From Lunularia cruciata (taxonomy: Eukaryota; Streptophyta; Marchantiopsida; Lunulariales; Lunulariaceae), in contig OX419755.1 in NCBI GenBank assembly GCA_948567375.1, forward strand, positions 59,283,945 through 59,347,944: a DNA stretch of 64,000 nt. Reading direction: 5' to 3'. A model generated the notes under the pieces. The model ran no database searches, was not told the DNA's origin, and worked only from the letters and a program-made list of their open reading frames with translations. The stretch's first letter is position 1. Every line of letters starts with the position of its first letter. Of this stretch, positions 36,699-48,200 are shown piece by piece. The translations under genes and the position numbers were made by a program.

Positions 36699-39136
36699 AA
36701 TTCGTTGAGCTTGTCGATCGGATTTGAGGGCTTTGTCGGTGAGAGGGTGGCCTAAGGGAATGCGAAAGATCTAGTAAGGGCTCTGCATATTTCTGCTGAT
36801 GATCGTCACTGTAAACTGTGGACCAGAGCGATCATCCTGCCAGAAATTCGCGGCGGTTACACCAATGTAATATCGGAAAATGCTATTGGTTTGCCAACCA
36901 GTCGGAGGAATAAGTCACTGGAATGAGATTTCGCACCAGCAGAGAGGACCGAGGGAGGAGACAAGTGTTGTGGGGATAGGTGACGGGGTCAGATATATTT
37001 AAAAAACTACCACAAGCAGGACTCGAGTAACAATCTGTCCCAATCCCGGAGGCACACAACAACAGAGAAGAGCAGAACTCAGTGCTCAGAAACTTCGAAC
37101 CCTTTGTTTGAACTACCGCAATGGCTTCTTTGTTCGAGTGTCCTATCCTGTCTCTCTCTTGCTAGCAACACGACGAACTAAGCAACTCCTAGGTACGTTG
37201 TTGGTTCAGCAGACGTAATGAGAAGCTTGAAAGGGGCTTAATCTGCTCGAACGTTAATACATTCCCAGGAGGGTGCGTAGCTAGCCCCGAAAGGAAGAGA
37301 TGCAGAAGAAGCAATCACTACCACTAGATGATAGTCAGTTGGTCAGTGCACATCTGTGTTCCCTCCCTCATCTCCTTTCGAACATCTTTATACAGATCGC
37401 GTCCCTGCCCTGTACGAGTTCTACTCGGCGCGCAAGGTATACAACGTCGGCGGCGGTCCCTGTCCTCCCCTCTCCTTTCCTTCCGCTCTCGCAGGCAAAG
37501 GCCCAGGCAGAGGGAGTCATGTCAGTCATGTAATCCGGTCTTGGTTTTGATGGGAATTGTGGGCACAAGTTGTAGTCCCTTCCCCAGGGCCCACGGCAAG
37601 TAAATCTCGGAGATCAAGCGATCGAGGCAATATGGCCTCCGATTTTCCGCTTCATTTCCCAATTCCTCCTCCTGCCGCGCTAGTACTGCTGCAGCAGGTG
37701 CGGTCCATGATGAAGAACGAGAGAGAGGAAGGCAGGAATGCGAGGTGATGTGAGCTGATGATGTTGTCTTCTCTCTGATGGAGAGAAACGACAGTTCTTC
37801 CTTCCACTGGAACACGGGAATATAATAGATCCACTGCCACCACTACCATCACTCACTCGCTTTCCATCAACAAGGCAAGAAGAGCTCGTCTCCTTAGATT
37901 ACTCCATAATATATATGGGCTACCCTACTATACAAGAACAAGTACGTATGCCTGCAGAATGATTTCGACGTCAGTCAGTCAGTCATGGCGCGCCATAGCA
38001 TGGCTTCGATCGTCTCCGACCATCTCCGATGGCGAGTCCACGTCTCCTCCACAAACATAGAACGGGTTCCGGCAATCTACCGGTGTGTACAGTAGAGTAT
38101 CGAGAAGTTCCACCCAACGGAGTGCGACTATTCAACAGTTGAGTTGACCACTGATTGCGGCCAACATATCACGGTAGACTACACCACATGAGGGTACAGT
38201 ATTGTACTACAAACAACATGAGATGCAGGTGATGCTTCTTTCACACGTGAGTTGAAATCGGAGTCCGAGGCAAGGCGGGGGAGGGGAGGCGAGGCGAGGC
38301 GGGGCATGGCGGGCCGAGGCGCGGGTGGGCCATCGTCGTGAGTCATCAGTTTGTTTAACAGATTTGCTTTACTTCTATTTATCTACTCCATCCTTCCGGC
38401 TTTTATTCTCTTCTATTTTCCTTCCGGCTCCCCCGCAGCGCCTTGCAGGATCAATTATCCTTCCGGCTCTCGCGTAGCGCCTTCAGTTTACTGAAATGAT
38501 TGTTTTCTTTCTCCGAAGGTAAGAAGTCCGCAGGTAGGGATCTGCCAAAGGAGTTGCTGTGTATTCCTTTGCTAATCGTTCTCTCTTCCCTCCCACAGAC
38601 ACTACGGTACCGTGGCAACAAAACTCCAGACAATTTTGATAATGGAATGACCATTCGTAATTGTACCTCGTCAATTTGAGGAAAGGTTGCACATGAACAG
38701 TGCAAGAGTGAAAGAGTCAAAGGATCTGTACTGGCATGCAGGACTGTACTTTACTGGACCCCGTTAATTAGTATCTCTCAGGGCAGGTCAAGTGCAGCCG
38801 AACTCTTGTGGATGCGAAGCCCAAATTTTGCCTGAACGAGCACCAGTGTATCATCACAATCATATAATCGATACCTAGATTTTAAAGGAAGGACAACTAT
38901 AGAGTCACGGATGTAAATTTGTAACGGCGAGGGGAGTGGCACGAACGATTCATGATCTGAAAGCAGAGAATGATGACTTCTTTTGTGTTTTCTTTGTCGT
39001 AAGATTGAACGACGGAAGGTATCGTTGTAGAATTGGACTTCTCTCATGATTGCATGTTCTAGATACACTTTCAAAGAGGAGATTTCCACTAACCGTAGAT
39101 CGACTCAAATGGATGTGTTCTTGGATTGGGCTGCAT
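36699..39136. promoter_or_regulatory. Upstream region of the GH9C gene and intergenic DNA
   Basis: A minus-strand TATA-like TTTAAATATAT lies at 36993-37003, about 300 bp before the start codon, which would give a 5' UTR of roughly 270 bp. The overlapping GC-rich frames at 37300-37850 on both strands are probably chance. At 38268-38335 a G-rich stretch repeats GAGGC units, and at 38392-38478 CCTTCCGGCT occurs three times. No gene was found. Confidence 0.35.
38392..38480. repeat. CCTTCCGGCT repeats
   Basis: Three copies of CCTTCCGGCT (about 38392, 38419 and 38459). The last two are followed by CCCCCGCAGCGCCTTGCAG and CTCGCGTAGCGCCTTCAG, making an imperfect unit of about 40 bp. Confidence 0.7.
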
Positions 39137-39224
39137 ATCAAAAGTTATGAATGATGGTGGCGATCGCGTAGGATAACAAGAAGGATGGGAAGACCCCATC
39201 AACCCGCATCAAAAGTTATGAATG
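39137..39224 (-). mobile_element. 54-bp non-LTR insertion with 17-bp target-site duplication (copy 5)
   Basis: A 17-bp direct repeat ATCAAAAGTTATGAATG occurs at 39137-39153 and 39208-39224. The 54 bp between (39154-39207), read on the minus strand, are the last bases of the non-LTR family: TTGATGGGGTCTTCCCATCC with the terminal hairpin (39184-39200), then CCTACGCGATCGCC. This is extreme 5' truncation, keeping little more than the hairpin and the end. Confidence 0.85.
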
Positions 39225-40847
39225 GCAAGATCACATTCCAACTAAGAAAGTCGTTGACGTCCAAAATGTGAATACGACATGCAAATATGCTAAATGATGA
39301 AATACGACATACGACATGACTATATTTCGAATCTGCTGATAGAGGCCTACACGCGCTCTGCTGATGGGGGAAGATGTAAATGGAGCTTCACAACGTAACA
39401 CGCTCATGATGGATATTTGACTTTCCTGGCAAAGGAAGGTTGGCAGTGTTACATGAGACAGAAGAAAGGTTCAAATGGAAAGCTACTTGAAAACTATATA
39501 GACAACACATTATACGGAAAGCGACTTGTTTGTTTTCTAAGGAGTTGCAATGTTGGAGGGGAACTAGCTCTTCCACAAGGTAGATGGGAGATAACACAGG
39601 GAAGCTTTTTCTTATTACCTTGGTATGCAATCCATTTTTTCTATCTTTGAATTTGTCGAACGGGATTTGCTGGTTATCATTTATATACTGATGTCCAGTG
39701 ACAGTGAAAGGTCAATGTCTGGGGCTCATATTGCATGCGTTTGGTTTCGTATCATCATCTTTTTTGCGCCTTCTCCATTTACACGGATAGGACCTACATG
39801 TGAATGACTAACTGAGCACTCTGTAGTGGCCATATAGTTCGATGGAGCGGCCCATATTCACGTTGTTGTCAAAATATAACATCACTTTTCTACAAATCAG
39901 TTTTAATTCCGGTGATCCTTCAATCACATGATTTCCTATTTCAGGAACAAGTAAACAAGCTTTCATTTGTACGAATCCCATCCAGAATATATTTTAATGA
40001 GATCAGCTTTCAAGCTGAGGAGAGAACGTCTCTCTTGGATGTGATAGAATGCACAGCTTGAGTATCCTAGATTCATGTTATCGCCCTCAATGGCTTGCAT
40101 GACAATTGTTAGTCGTGCGACACTTTTTGAGTTGTGGTTAGTATTTCCAGTGCACATAAGAGGGTTGTTACTACTGCGAGAAGTTTTCTCCTCAGGGCAT
40201 CGGCACGAATGCAGGTCGATGCGATGGTCTATCATCTTTTACGCATGCAAATATGTAAGTCCAATATGCGAATGTTCGCGTCGTCATCTCTCACTGGTCT
40301 GTATAGTCCAATAAATACAGTCATTTAATAAAAACTACGGGAAAAATGTCTCTGTCAAATCTTGACGTGCGTGATATTCATTCCTTTTTCTCAACTTCAA
40401 TTATTGACCCACTTACAATAAAGGAAAGGAAACTGACACTCTAGCGACGGCATTTTTCCGAGGGGGCTAAACTGTGAACGAAACAAGAGATGAGATGAGC
40501 ACCATCATGATGAAACTGTACCCTAGGAACCCGTCAAACTGCATAATTTAGAGACAGTTGTGAGTCTCGGGAATGCTCTTACAAGGGGGGTTTCAAATAT
40601 AGAAATCCGTAAGGAAATGTATGGTAAGTTTTGGGCAAAATACTGAATCCAGAAACTTTTATGAGCGATGAAAATTGTGACCCATAATTTTTCATGAGTT
40701 ATGGACATGACTTAAAATGTCATGAGGTTATTAGTGGAAGCATTCTCTTATTCACGTGTATCGTTCACATCTCTTGTTCACTTAGAGGCACATGTCCACT
40801 TTAAATTTGTCAGATGGTTCTTTTAATATTTCCCTTAATCTTCTCTT
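39225..40847. other. Intergenic, nothing recognised
   Basis: Short frames on both strands with no domain features. A short duplication of AATACGACAT occurs near 39272-39317. Confidence 0.4.
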
Positions 40848-41011
40848 GAATTCAATGGAGTGACGAGGGAGCTGCGAGAGAGTGTGGAGACGGGAGAGGA
40901 GAGGGAGAGAAGTGAGACGATATCTATCATTTCTTAGGGTTCTCTAGCAGGTAGCATTTGAGTGAATAGTAGATTCTTTTCATTTTTCAATTTTGGTTCC
41001 ATTGGTACCTA

Positions 41012-41183
41012 GATTGAAGACTATGGAGAATGGAGTAGAAAGTTATGAAGATTTTTAGACTTTTTAAGGTTTAGAGTGATCATTATACATTGAGAGTGAT
41101 TGAAGACTATGGAGAATGGAATAGAAAGTTATGAAGATTTTTAGACTTTTTAAGGTTTAGAGTGATCATTATACATTGAGAGT
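41012..41183 (+). repeat. Tandem duplication, 2 x 86 bp
   Basis: Units 41012-41097 and 41098-41183 differ at one position (GGAGTAGAAA against GGAATAGAAA). They lie in the probable 5' leader of the non-LTR element. Confidence 0.92.
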
Positions 41184-41693
41184 GATGGGTCGGGAATTTT
41201 CATTTCCAATCTCTTGGTTTTCATAATTAAATTCCATGTGAATTTAGTTTGAAAATTTTGGAGATAAAAATTGAAAGTTATGAGAGTTTATAGATTTTAG
41301 GGTTTGGAGAGATTGTTTTTTTATGTGAGTTGGGATGTGAGGGGTTATGGTTTTGCAGATATGGGGAGATATGGAGAGGAGCAACACGTATTACTATCAT
41401 TATTCTTGTGCTAGCCATGGCTACACCTTCCCATGTGGGGTCGCCTAGAGCGAGTCACGATACACCATGTCAGGGTGTGTCATCGACGCTTTATCTCACA
41501 AGGGGTAAAGACCCATGTGGGAAGGATGCACAAGGACTATGATTGGACCACTTGGGATGCCTACGTGAGACGAGCAATCACATCGATAGTTGTGACACTC
41601 AGGATTACACACGCTTCTTCTATCCCTTCATTGATCATTTCAGGGATATAGATTGAGTTGTGGGAGTGATTAACTTCTCAGGCGGGTTGCATT

Positions 41694-42432
41694 TTGGGGT
41701 TATTTAAGACTAGTTTTCCATGTCCACATCTACTCCATAGGCTACCCCGCACACTCCATGATGAGGCTAGATGTGCTTTTTGCCTACCATTGGAGCGTTT
41801 GGCACGTGATCCCTTGGACAAGTTAGCATGGTTCCTATTCCTCTTACTCCCTCGATGGTGTCTTCGTTATGCTAAAGGGGGACGTGTGGGGCATAGAGAG
41901 GTGGCTGCTAGATTTTGTCGATTCCGAGCAGGGGATTGGGCAGCCCTTCAGGAGGAGTCTGTTAGGGCTACATAATTTAGGAGACAGGCATTGCCACAAG
42001 ATACCACAGATTCTACTCGATTACAACGATGTAGGACATTGGGTCAGGCTGGAGAGTTTAGTAGAGCAGCACGAGCACTACACACTTTGTCTATAGTGAA
42101 TCCTACTGATGAGACCATCTCTTCCCTACGCTCAATACATCCTATAGCAATAGATGGACTACCACTAGAGGTCTTAGATTATCAACCTGAGCAGCCTTTA
42201 TGTCTTGATAGGTTGCTATTTGCACAAGCATTGTGCACTGTACCTCACCTTTCCTCAAGAGGCTTGTCAGGGATAGTTTATGAGCACCTTAGAGATTGCT
42301 TCCAAGCAGATGATCCTTCTAGTGGTTTTACCAAGTTGTTTCAGGTGGCTATAGCAATAGCGAGAGGAGACATTCTTATGTCTGTTAGTGAGGTGTTAGG
42401 TGCTAGTCGACTTCTCACGATGGAGAAGGATA

Positions 42433-42466
<34 letters not shown>

Positions 42467-43130
42467 TTAGACCAATTGCAATTGGAGAGATCTTTTTGTG
42501 TCTGGTCAGTCGTACCATTGTCCTTCAGCATCGTTCTCACTTTTGACAGCACCTTAGTCCACATCAGTTTGGAGTGGCTACACATGGAGGAGGTGATGCT
42601 ATATCTCTAGGCAGTAGAGGACTCCTAGATATCCATCCGAAGTGGGTCGTCCTACAGGTGGATGTTGAGAATGCTTTTAATAGCGTCTCACGTGCATCCA
42701 TCTTTAGAGAGCTTAGGGAGGCTGGTGGATCCTTGCCGAGTCTCATTCCTTTTGTGCGGTCTTTTTATGGCTCTCCTGCTTCCCTTTACTACCAGCATAG
42801 TGGTTCACAAGAGGGAGTCACCGTCTTAGAGTCAACTGTTGGTACACGTCAAGGAGATCCTTTGGGGGAGCTCTTATTTGCCATGGCTCACTTTAGAGCT
42901 CTCCTATCTACTACTTTGGCCATGCCAGGTTGTGTATTTCCCTCCTTGGCAAATGATACACACATCGTAGGCCTTGTAGATCAGATTAGGTAGGACTTTG
43001 ACTACTTGACTACCGAGCTACATCTAGTAGGCTTGAGAGTCAAAGTGTCAAAGTGTAAGGCATGGTCTCCTTTAGGTATCTCTCTCCACCTTGAGCTTCC
43101 AGAGGGGTGTATCACATCCACATATTGACT
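41694..43130 (+). pseudogene. Reverse transcriptase region of non-LTR copy 2
   Basis: Pieces 41694-41975, 41991-42470 and 42574-42993 together cover the upstream domain and RT. RT motif A is VVLQVDVENAFNSVSR (about 42645-42690) with its catalytic Asp intact. Motif B is VGTRQGDPLGELLFAMAH (about 42838-42890). Motif C reads LANDTHIVG (42946-42972), where A-D-D is expected, so the first Asp of the pair is Asn. A 32-base G run interrupts the conserved stretch before RPIAIGE, and a TGA lies near 42543. Frames change at about 41980 and 42464. Confidence 0.82.
42433..42464 (+). repeat. Poly-G run, 32 nt, inside the RT coding region
   Basis: G homopolymer between AAGGATA and CATTAGACCAATTGC. The RT normally has a Gly-Gly pair here (as in GGVRPIAIGE), so the run probably grew from GGNGGN codons. 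Thirty-two is not a multiple of three relative to the flanks as far as frame can be followed. Confidence 0.95.
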
Positions 43131-43586
43131 TTGTGTTCTTGGAGTGCCAATAGGATTGGAGGATTTTCTCACACGCTTCTTAGATGTTGCCCTTGTAGAG
43201 GATTTTCTCCATGTGGATGACCTTCTATTACTAGGAGATCCGTAGGTGGCATTTGGTATACCCTCTTCCAATATTGCTCATCGACCATCCTACCTCATCC
43301 GTATAGTTGCATCCTCATCGTCCTTCCTATCACGTCTGAGAGCATATGATAGGAGGATTATGGGAGTCTTTGGTGATATTATTGGACCAAGGACTTTTGA
43401 GTGTGTGACAAGGGATTTGGCATGTAGACAGACGGCTCTGCCGATCTCATGTGGTGGGGTTGGCTTGCTTTCTATGGAGGAGACGACAACTGTAGCATTT
43501 TTGGGTAGTTGGGCTCTCTCGGCACCTCTACTTTCTTCTCGTTTTGTGGTTGTTGATAGGCCGGTTTTGGAGACTTATGTGACAAA

Positions 43587-44290
43587 GTGGAGAGAGGATC
43601 CTTTTCTCTCCAGGTGTTATTGCGGCAAACGAGAGATAGTCTATCCCCACGAGCACAAGAGGATTTTCCACCATTTGCTTCATTATCGTCAGATTGGACT
43701 AGAGGTTTACAGTCTTCCTTGATGGAGCAACAATGTGAGCATATGCTACATTCTCTCTTAGTCGACTCGTCCATTCCTCAGGCTACTAGAGCACGTCTTC
43801 GCTCTTGCTCCGGCAAGGGTGCAGGCTCTTGGATCTTAGCTCAACCGTGCATTAGGGCTTTCCGACTCGCACCAGCTACTTTCTCTACAACAATGAGGTT
43901 TTGCCTAAGTTTAGTCCACCCATTTGCATCTTCATTACTCACTTGTGAGTGTGGTTCTACACTAGATGCAGCAGCAGTCCACATGACACGGTGTCCTTTT
44001 GGAGGACAGAGGATAGTGACCCATGATGCCATTAGAGACATAGTGTTTGCTATGGCACGAGAGAGTGGATACTTGGCTTGGAGGGAGCGTTCGTATGCTT
44101 GGTAGACGGCACTCATAAGGGCAGACTTATACTTGGTCCGAGATGATCAGGTGATAATAGCGGATGTCGTGGTTAGGGACCCTACGCGGGATACAGTTTT
44201 GGAGGGAGTGGTTACCCATCCCCATGGATGGGTGGCGAGTGCAGCAGCAGGTCGCAAGGTCTCCAAGTATAGGGGCATGCAACGAGGTCA
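43587..44290 (+). pseudogene. Zinc-knuckle and restriction-like endonuclease region, copy 2
   Basis: The frame contains the knuckle CECG at 43944-43955, then His at 43980-43982 and Cys at 43992-43994, followed by THDAIRD (His at 44022-44024). A TAG at 44103-44105 stands where copy 1 has CAG. The same frame continues with RADLYLV (Asp 44124-44126), ADVVVRDP (Asp 44163-44165, Asp-Pro from 44178) and GRKVSKYRG (Lys 44256-44258). The CCHC then His-Asp then spaced Asp, Asp and Lys order is that of the R2-type C-terminal endonuclease that nicks the target. Assignment is by motif order only. Confidence 0.65.
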
Positions 44291-44299
44291 CCTCTTTGT

Positions 44300-44854
44300 T
44301 GTCACGCCATTTGTAGTTCCGCATCTAGATGCTCGGACACTGGAGTTCCAGTGATGGTAGTTAGAGTTATTCTAGCTGTTTCTCAAGGACTACTTTCCGA
44401 CGGTTAGATTTCGTGTTTGGGGTACTGACTTCACGGTGGAGCCCACCGTCACTTTGCACCGTTTGCACCGTCGAGTGTGCCGTCAGCGGGACCGTTAGGG
44501 TTTTAGGGCTAGCTCGAGTCCAGGGGGTATAGTTTCGAAGTGAGCTCCAAAGAGCTCACTTCTCTGATGTTGAGCCTTCGAGTTCCTGGCTATGGTGGAC
44601 AGAGGCCGGCGAGCGTCACCTGGATTCTCTATGCTTGAGTGGGTGTGGCTTGACTGTAATCAGTGCCCAGTTGTTGGCAGTTTATAGAGTGACAGATCAA
44701 GTACTGATCTGAGTTGAGTTGAGTTGAAAGTGTTAAGCAATCTGATTATTGTGGCACTTTAGAGTCTATGTATGACTTATGTGTGAGTTGTGCTTTTATA
44801 GTGTATGATGTTGACAGCGATGTATGTTGTGTAGCGATGTATATACGCACGACA
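44300..44854 (+). mobile_element. Solo LTR of the gypsy family, 555 bp, inside the non-LTR element
   Basis: It starts TGTCACGCC and ends GCACGACA, with the TG...CA ends of LTRs, and interrupts CACCTCTTTGTTCCTCTAGCC of copy 1 exactly. The target duplication is TTGT (44296-44299 and 44855-44858), or TTGTT if the shared T is counted. It aligns end to end with the LTR at 16707-17261 but keeps many more CG dinucleotides, so it is younger or less methylated. No internal element sequence remains, so it arose by LTR-LTR recombination. Confidence 0.93.
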
Positions 44855-45258
44855 TTGTTCCTCTAGCCTTGGAGTTATATGGAGCTATGGACACGGCATT
44901 TGACACATTTATTAGGGAGTGCGCGAGAGCTTATCATGTTAGGCGTAAGGGGTACCACTCTCACTCTCATACTTTGTAGCTTATTTTAGACAACAGATGT
45001 CCATTGCTCTACAGAGTGCAGTGGTTGGTGCAATCCACCAGAGAACAATCACATAGGTGATATTTCATCGGATGCTCCAATTGTGTGTAGATCGCATGAC
45101 TTGCATAGCTAGGATCTCTTAGGTGCGGTAGGGCAGATTTCTCATGTAGACTCTATTGGGGCTTAGCCCCATGTTACCTTTTTTTCTCTCCCTTGTAAGG
45201 CTTGATGGGGTCTTCCCATCCTTCGTTTGTCCTAAGCAGTCGCCTTTCTCGAATTCAA

Positions 45259-48200
45259 ACCTTAATGTGAACAGGTAATTGTAGGAATTGAATGGTCGTG
45301 AGGCTTTCATTACCCGTGAAACTTTTTACGGGAAACATAATATCACCCGTTGAAATCCGTCAAATTGAGATCTGAAAACCCCCAATCATTACGAGATCCT
45401 CTCGTGCTTGGCTTTGCAGACGATGCGATATGAGAGAAGACAACTTCAGACACATTCTGTTGCTCGTAGCGATCTACTCAGACGAATATAAAAGAATCTG
45501 ATTTTGATCTGTTACTTCCACAATTTCCATTATAAAATGAAATCGGTCAGTTCTAGTACAAACTTCTCTGAGAGATCGGCGCTCACCGTTAATTAGGGGC
45601 ATGCCTCAGGTGAACTGGAGATGAAAAACTGCATGGGACTCAGTGGAAGTTTTCTAGGTTTAGATGACCCAAAAGTTTTATAATGCGCAGGTGAGAAGTA
45701 ATATAACATTACTACCGAGTTGTCGTAGACACTGGTTCATCAACCACACGCCTCGTACAGTAATGTCATGACCCGACCGAGATATATAGAGTACCTGTGG
45801 GATCTACAAAGTGCAACTTTCTTCTTTGTGGCGCCATCGTGGCGCCCATGGAAGCCAGCAATTAAAACTCCTCACATCTCCTCGAAACAGATAGACAGTG
45901 TCGAATAAAGTGCTCTTAGTCCAAGAGCGGGCGGATATTTCAACGCCTTTTCGTGTTATGAGCGAGAGACTCAACTCAATCATGTACCTGTCTACATTCA
46001 GACCAGAATCATACTACAGAAAGACGCAAAAGGAAATCGTTCTCAGTCTTTCATGAACACAACGTCGGGTGCCTCCTGCAAGCTGAAGTAAGTAACTAAG
46101 TTTCCAAATTGCTCACATCTGCCGTAATCGATTTACAGCACGTTCGGTACAGAGCACCAAGTAAGTACTGGCTACTGCATACAGTAGAAGTCAGGAGCAG
46201 GTCAGTCACATCCACACTTTGCAGGAAGTCCTTCGTGCACCTGCGCATGAACTATGTCGGCTTTCCTGTTTGGGCCGTCAAACTGCCCTAAACGAAGTCA
46301 GAGAACGTGTAGCTACCCCGCCCTAAATAAGGGCGGTGATTTAGGGAAATTTTCGGCCGCTCCGGCGCTAGCAGGATCACAGCACGAACATTCGTTTTGC
46401 ATGAAAACGATTGTTTACTGTGCAGTGTGGTCAGTAATGTGCTTTCCTCAATAGAAACAGATATCCTGCTCGGATATCTTAGCTACGGTAGGGCACATGT
46501 TTCATATCGATACTACTGCGCTCTAGCCTCTATTTTTCTCTCCCCTTTGTACGGTTTGATTTGATAGGGTCTTCCCATCCTTCATGTGTTCTATGTGGTC
46601 GCCTTCTTCTCTCAGTAGAAACGGTCGCAGGTTGTTTTTCCATCAATTTGGAAGGGAAGATTCTTATCATCTTTTCTTTCTTGGCATACAGAGCGACTTG
46701 CGTGACGGACGCTACAGAGGTTCGCCGATCCACTTCTCGAGAGGAAGAGAAGAGTGGTTTGACTTTCTACGTCGATTATTTCCAATTCTAGTGTTCTGTT
46801 TGAAACAGTGTTGTTGTACATTACTGGAACCGATAATGTACTGAACGTGCTCTGAGCTCCTGTTTCATGTTTAGAGTTCTAACTGGAATCTGGACCAACG
46901 AGAGTACTCCCATAGGTTGGAGCGCGCAATCCAAGACTTTTGGCAACCGCGAATTTTTGAGGATAGCTTTGACATATACAATTGAGAAGTTTAGCCCTGA
47001 TTCTCTACTGCATATTCAGTTACTCGTCCAAGATGATACCACGATTGTACAACATGTTCCAAGTTTTCATACGTCCATTGTTTTCAGCGCATACTATAAG
47101 AGGAAACTGCTTTTAGTTGTATGATTGAACTATAAATAGTCAAGTTGAACTACCGGACAAGTGTAAGAGCGGAAGTTGGAAACCTCACTGGAGACAGAGC
47201 ACTGAAGTCCAGTTTCCCGGGCTTTGCTTCGTTCATACGTCTGAGGTCCAGCATAATTTTAACGCGGCTTCAGTTCTCGCGCTCGATAGGTAGCTTACCC
47301 GTCGCGCTCAAGGATGACAAGGTGTCTTTCGCGCCTTCTTGTCAAGTCGCAGTCTTCAATTACAGTTAAATTTTCCAAACAAGAAGTTGCGGTTTGTTTT
47401 CGTTGTCCGAGATCAGAGACCTCGGACATCTCTGAATGAAGGGTCCTTAGACGTCGCGTGTGACTGTCTCGTTGTGGTAGGACGCTGTCTGTGGCTAACT
47501 GCGACAATCGTCGGAGTTGAGGCCAAGAATTTCTTCTCAGGAGTTAGCACCTCATTTGATCACCGTTTGGTTGTTGCAGCGTACCGGAGTATCATATTTT
47601 ACATCCGTGTGGTGGTTTGTTATGCTCTGCACTAAAGTCTTGGAGCGCGTACCGGTCTAAGTGCACGAAATTCTTAGTACTACAGTACCAACAGACAAGA
47701 CGGAGGCCTTCACTTCACTTAACGACAAAAGCTCCGCAAACTGTACGGTAGATAGATGAGATCTAATAACTGCATAGTACTAATGGTTGCAGAAAGACTA
47801 TACTAGGCAGAATTACGTGATTCTCTCCGAACGTCAACGGTGTCATCAGATTGGATGATTATCCGTTTGACATAGTAATCATCTTCATCCCATGCGTGAA
47901 CATAAAGGTTTTATCTACTTGCGGGTAGAAACTGAATTGCTGGTAATGCGTCTCTCGCGCTCCCGAGAACAACAAGCAGGGAGACTCGCAGCATTTCTAG
48001 CGACTTCGACCGTTATTTGAGCTAAGCCTTGATACACGGTCGATCGATACAACACCGTAAATTATATCTTGGTTTGGCATCCTTTGGTTTGCGGCTCCAA
48101 ATGGAATTTCATTCGTCTCGATGGACGAAGCCTCTTTTCTATGTGATACTTACTGATTCTGGTTGGAGTTTGATAAAGTCTTGTCGAGTTATAATGAATG

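Larger units (their letters stand above)
40856..45250 (+). mobile_element. Non-LTR retrotransposon copy 2, possibly near full length, interrupted by a solo LTR
   Basis: RT and C-terminal regions are readable from about 41700 to the ORF end near 45167, followed by the short 3' UTR and hairpin (45204-45220). A candidate target duplication, GAATTCAA, flanks the unit at 40848-40855 and 45251-45258; at 8 bp it could be chance. If real, the element is 4.4 kb, or 3.8 kb without the 555-bp LTR. The 5' part has a purine-rich leader and an 86-bp tandem duplication, and no apurinic-type endonuclease was seen. Frames are broken by stops, by a G run and by a changed RT active-site codon. The family belongs with elements carrying a C-terminal restriction-like endonuclease. 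Confidence 0.8.

Noticed and set aside
37300-37852. Cluster of overlapping ORFs on both strands upstream of GH9C
   Set aside because: Six overlapping frames in GC-rich DNA with few stops; none shows a motif, and they lie in the probable GH9C upstream region.
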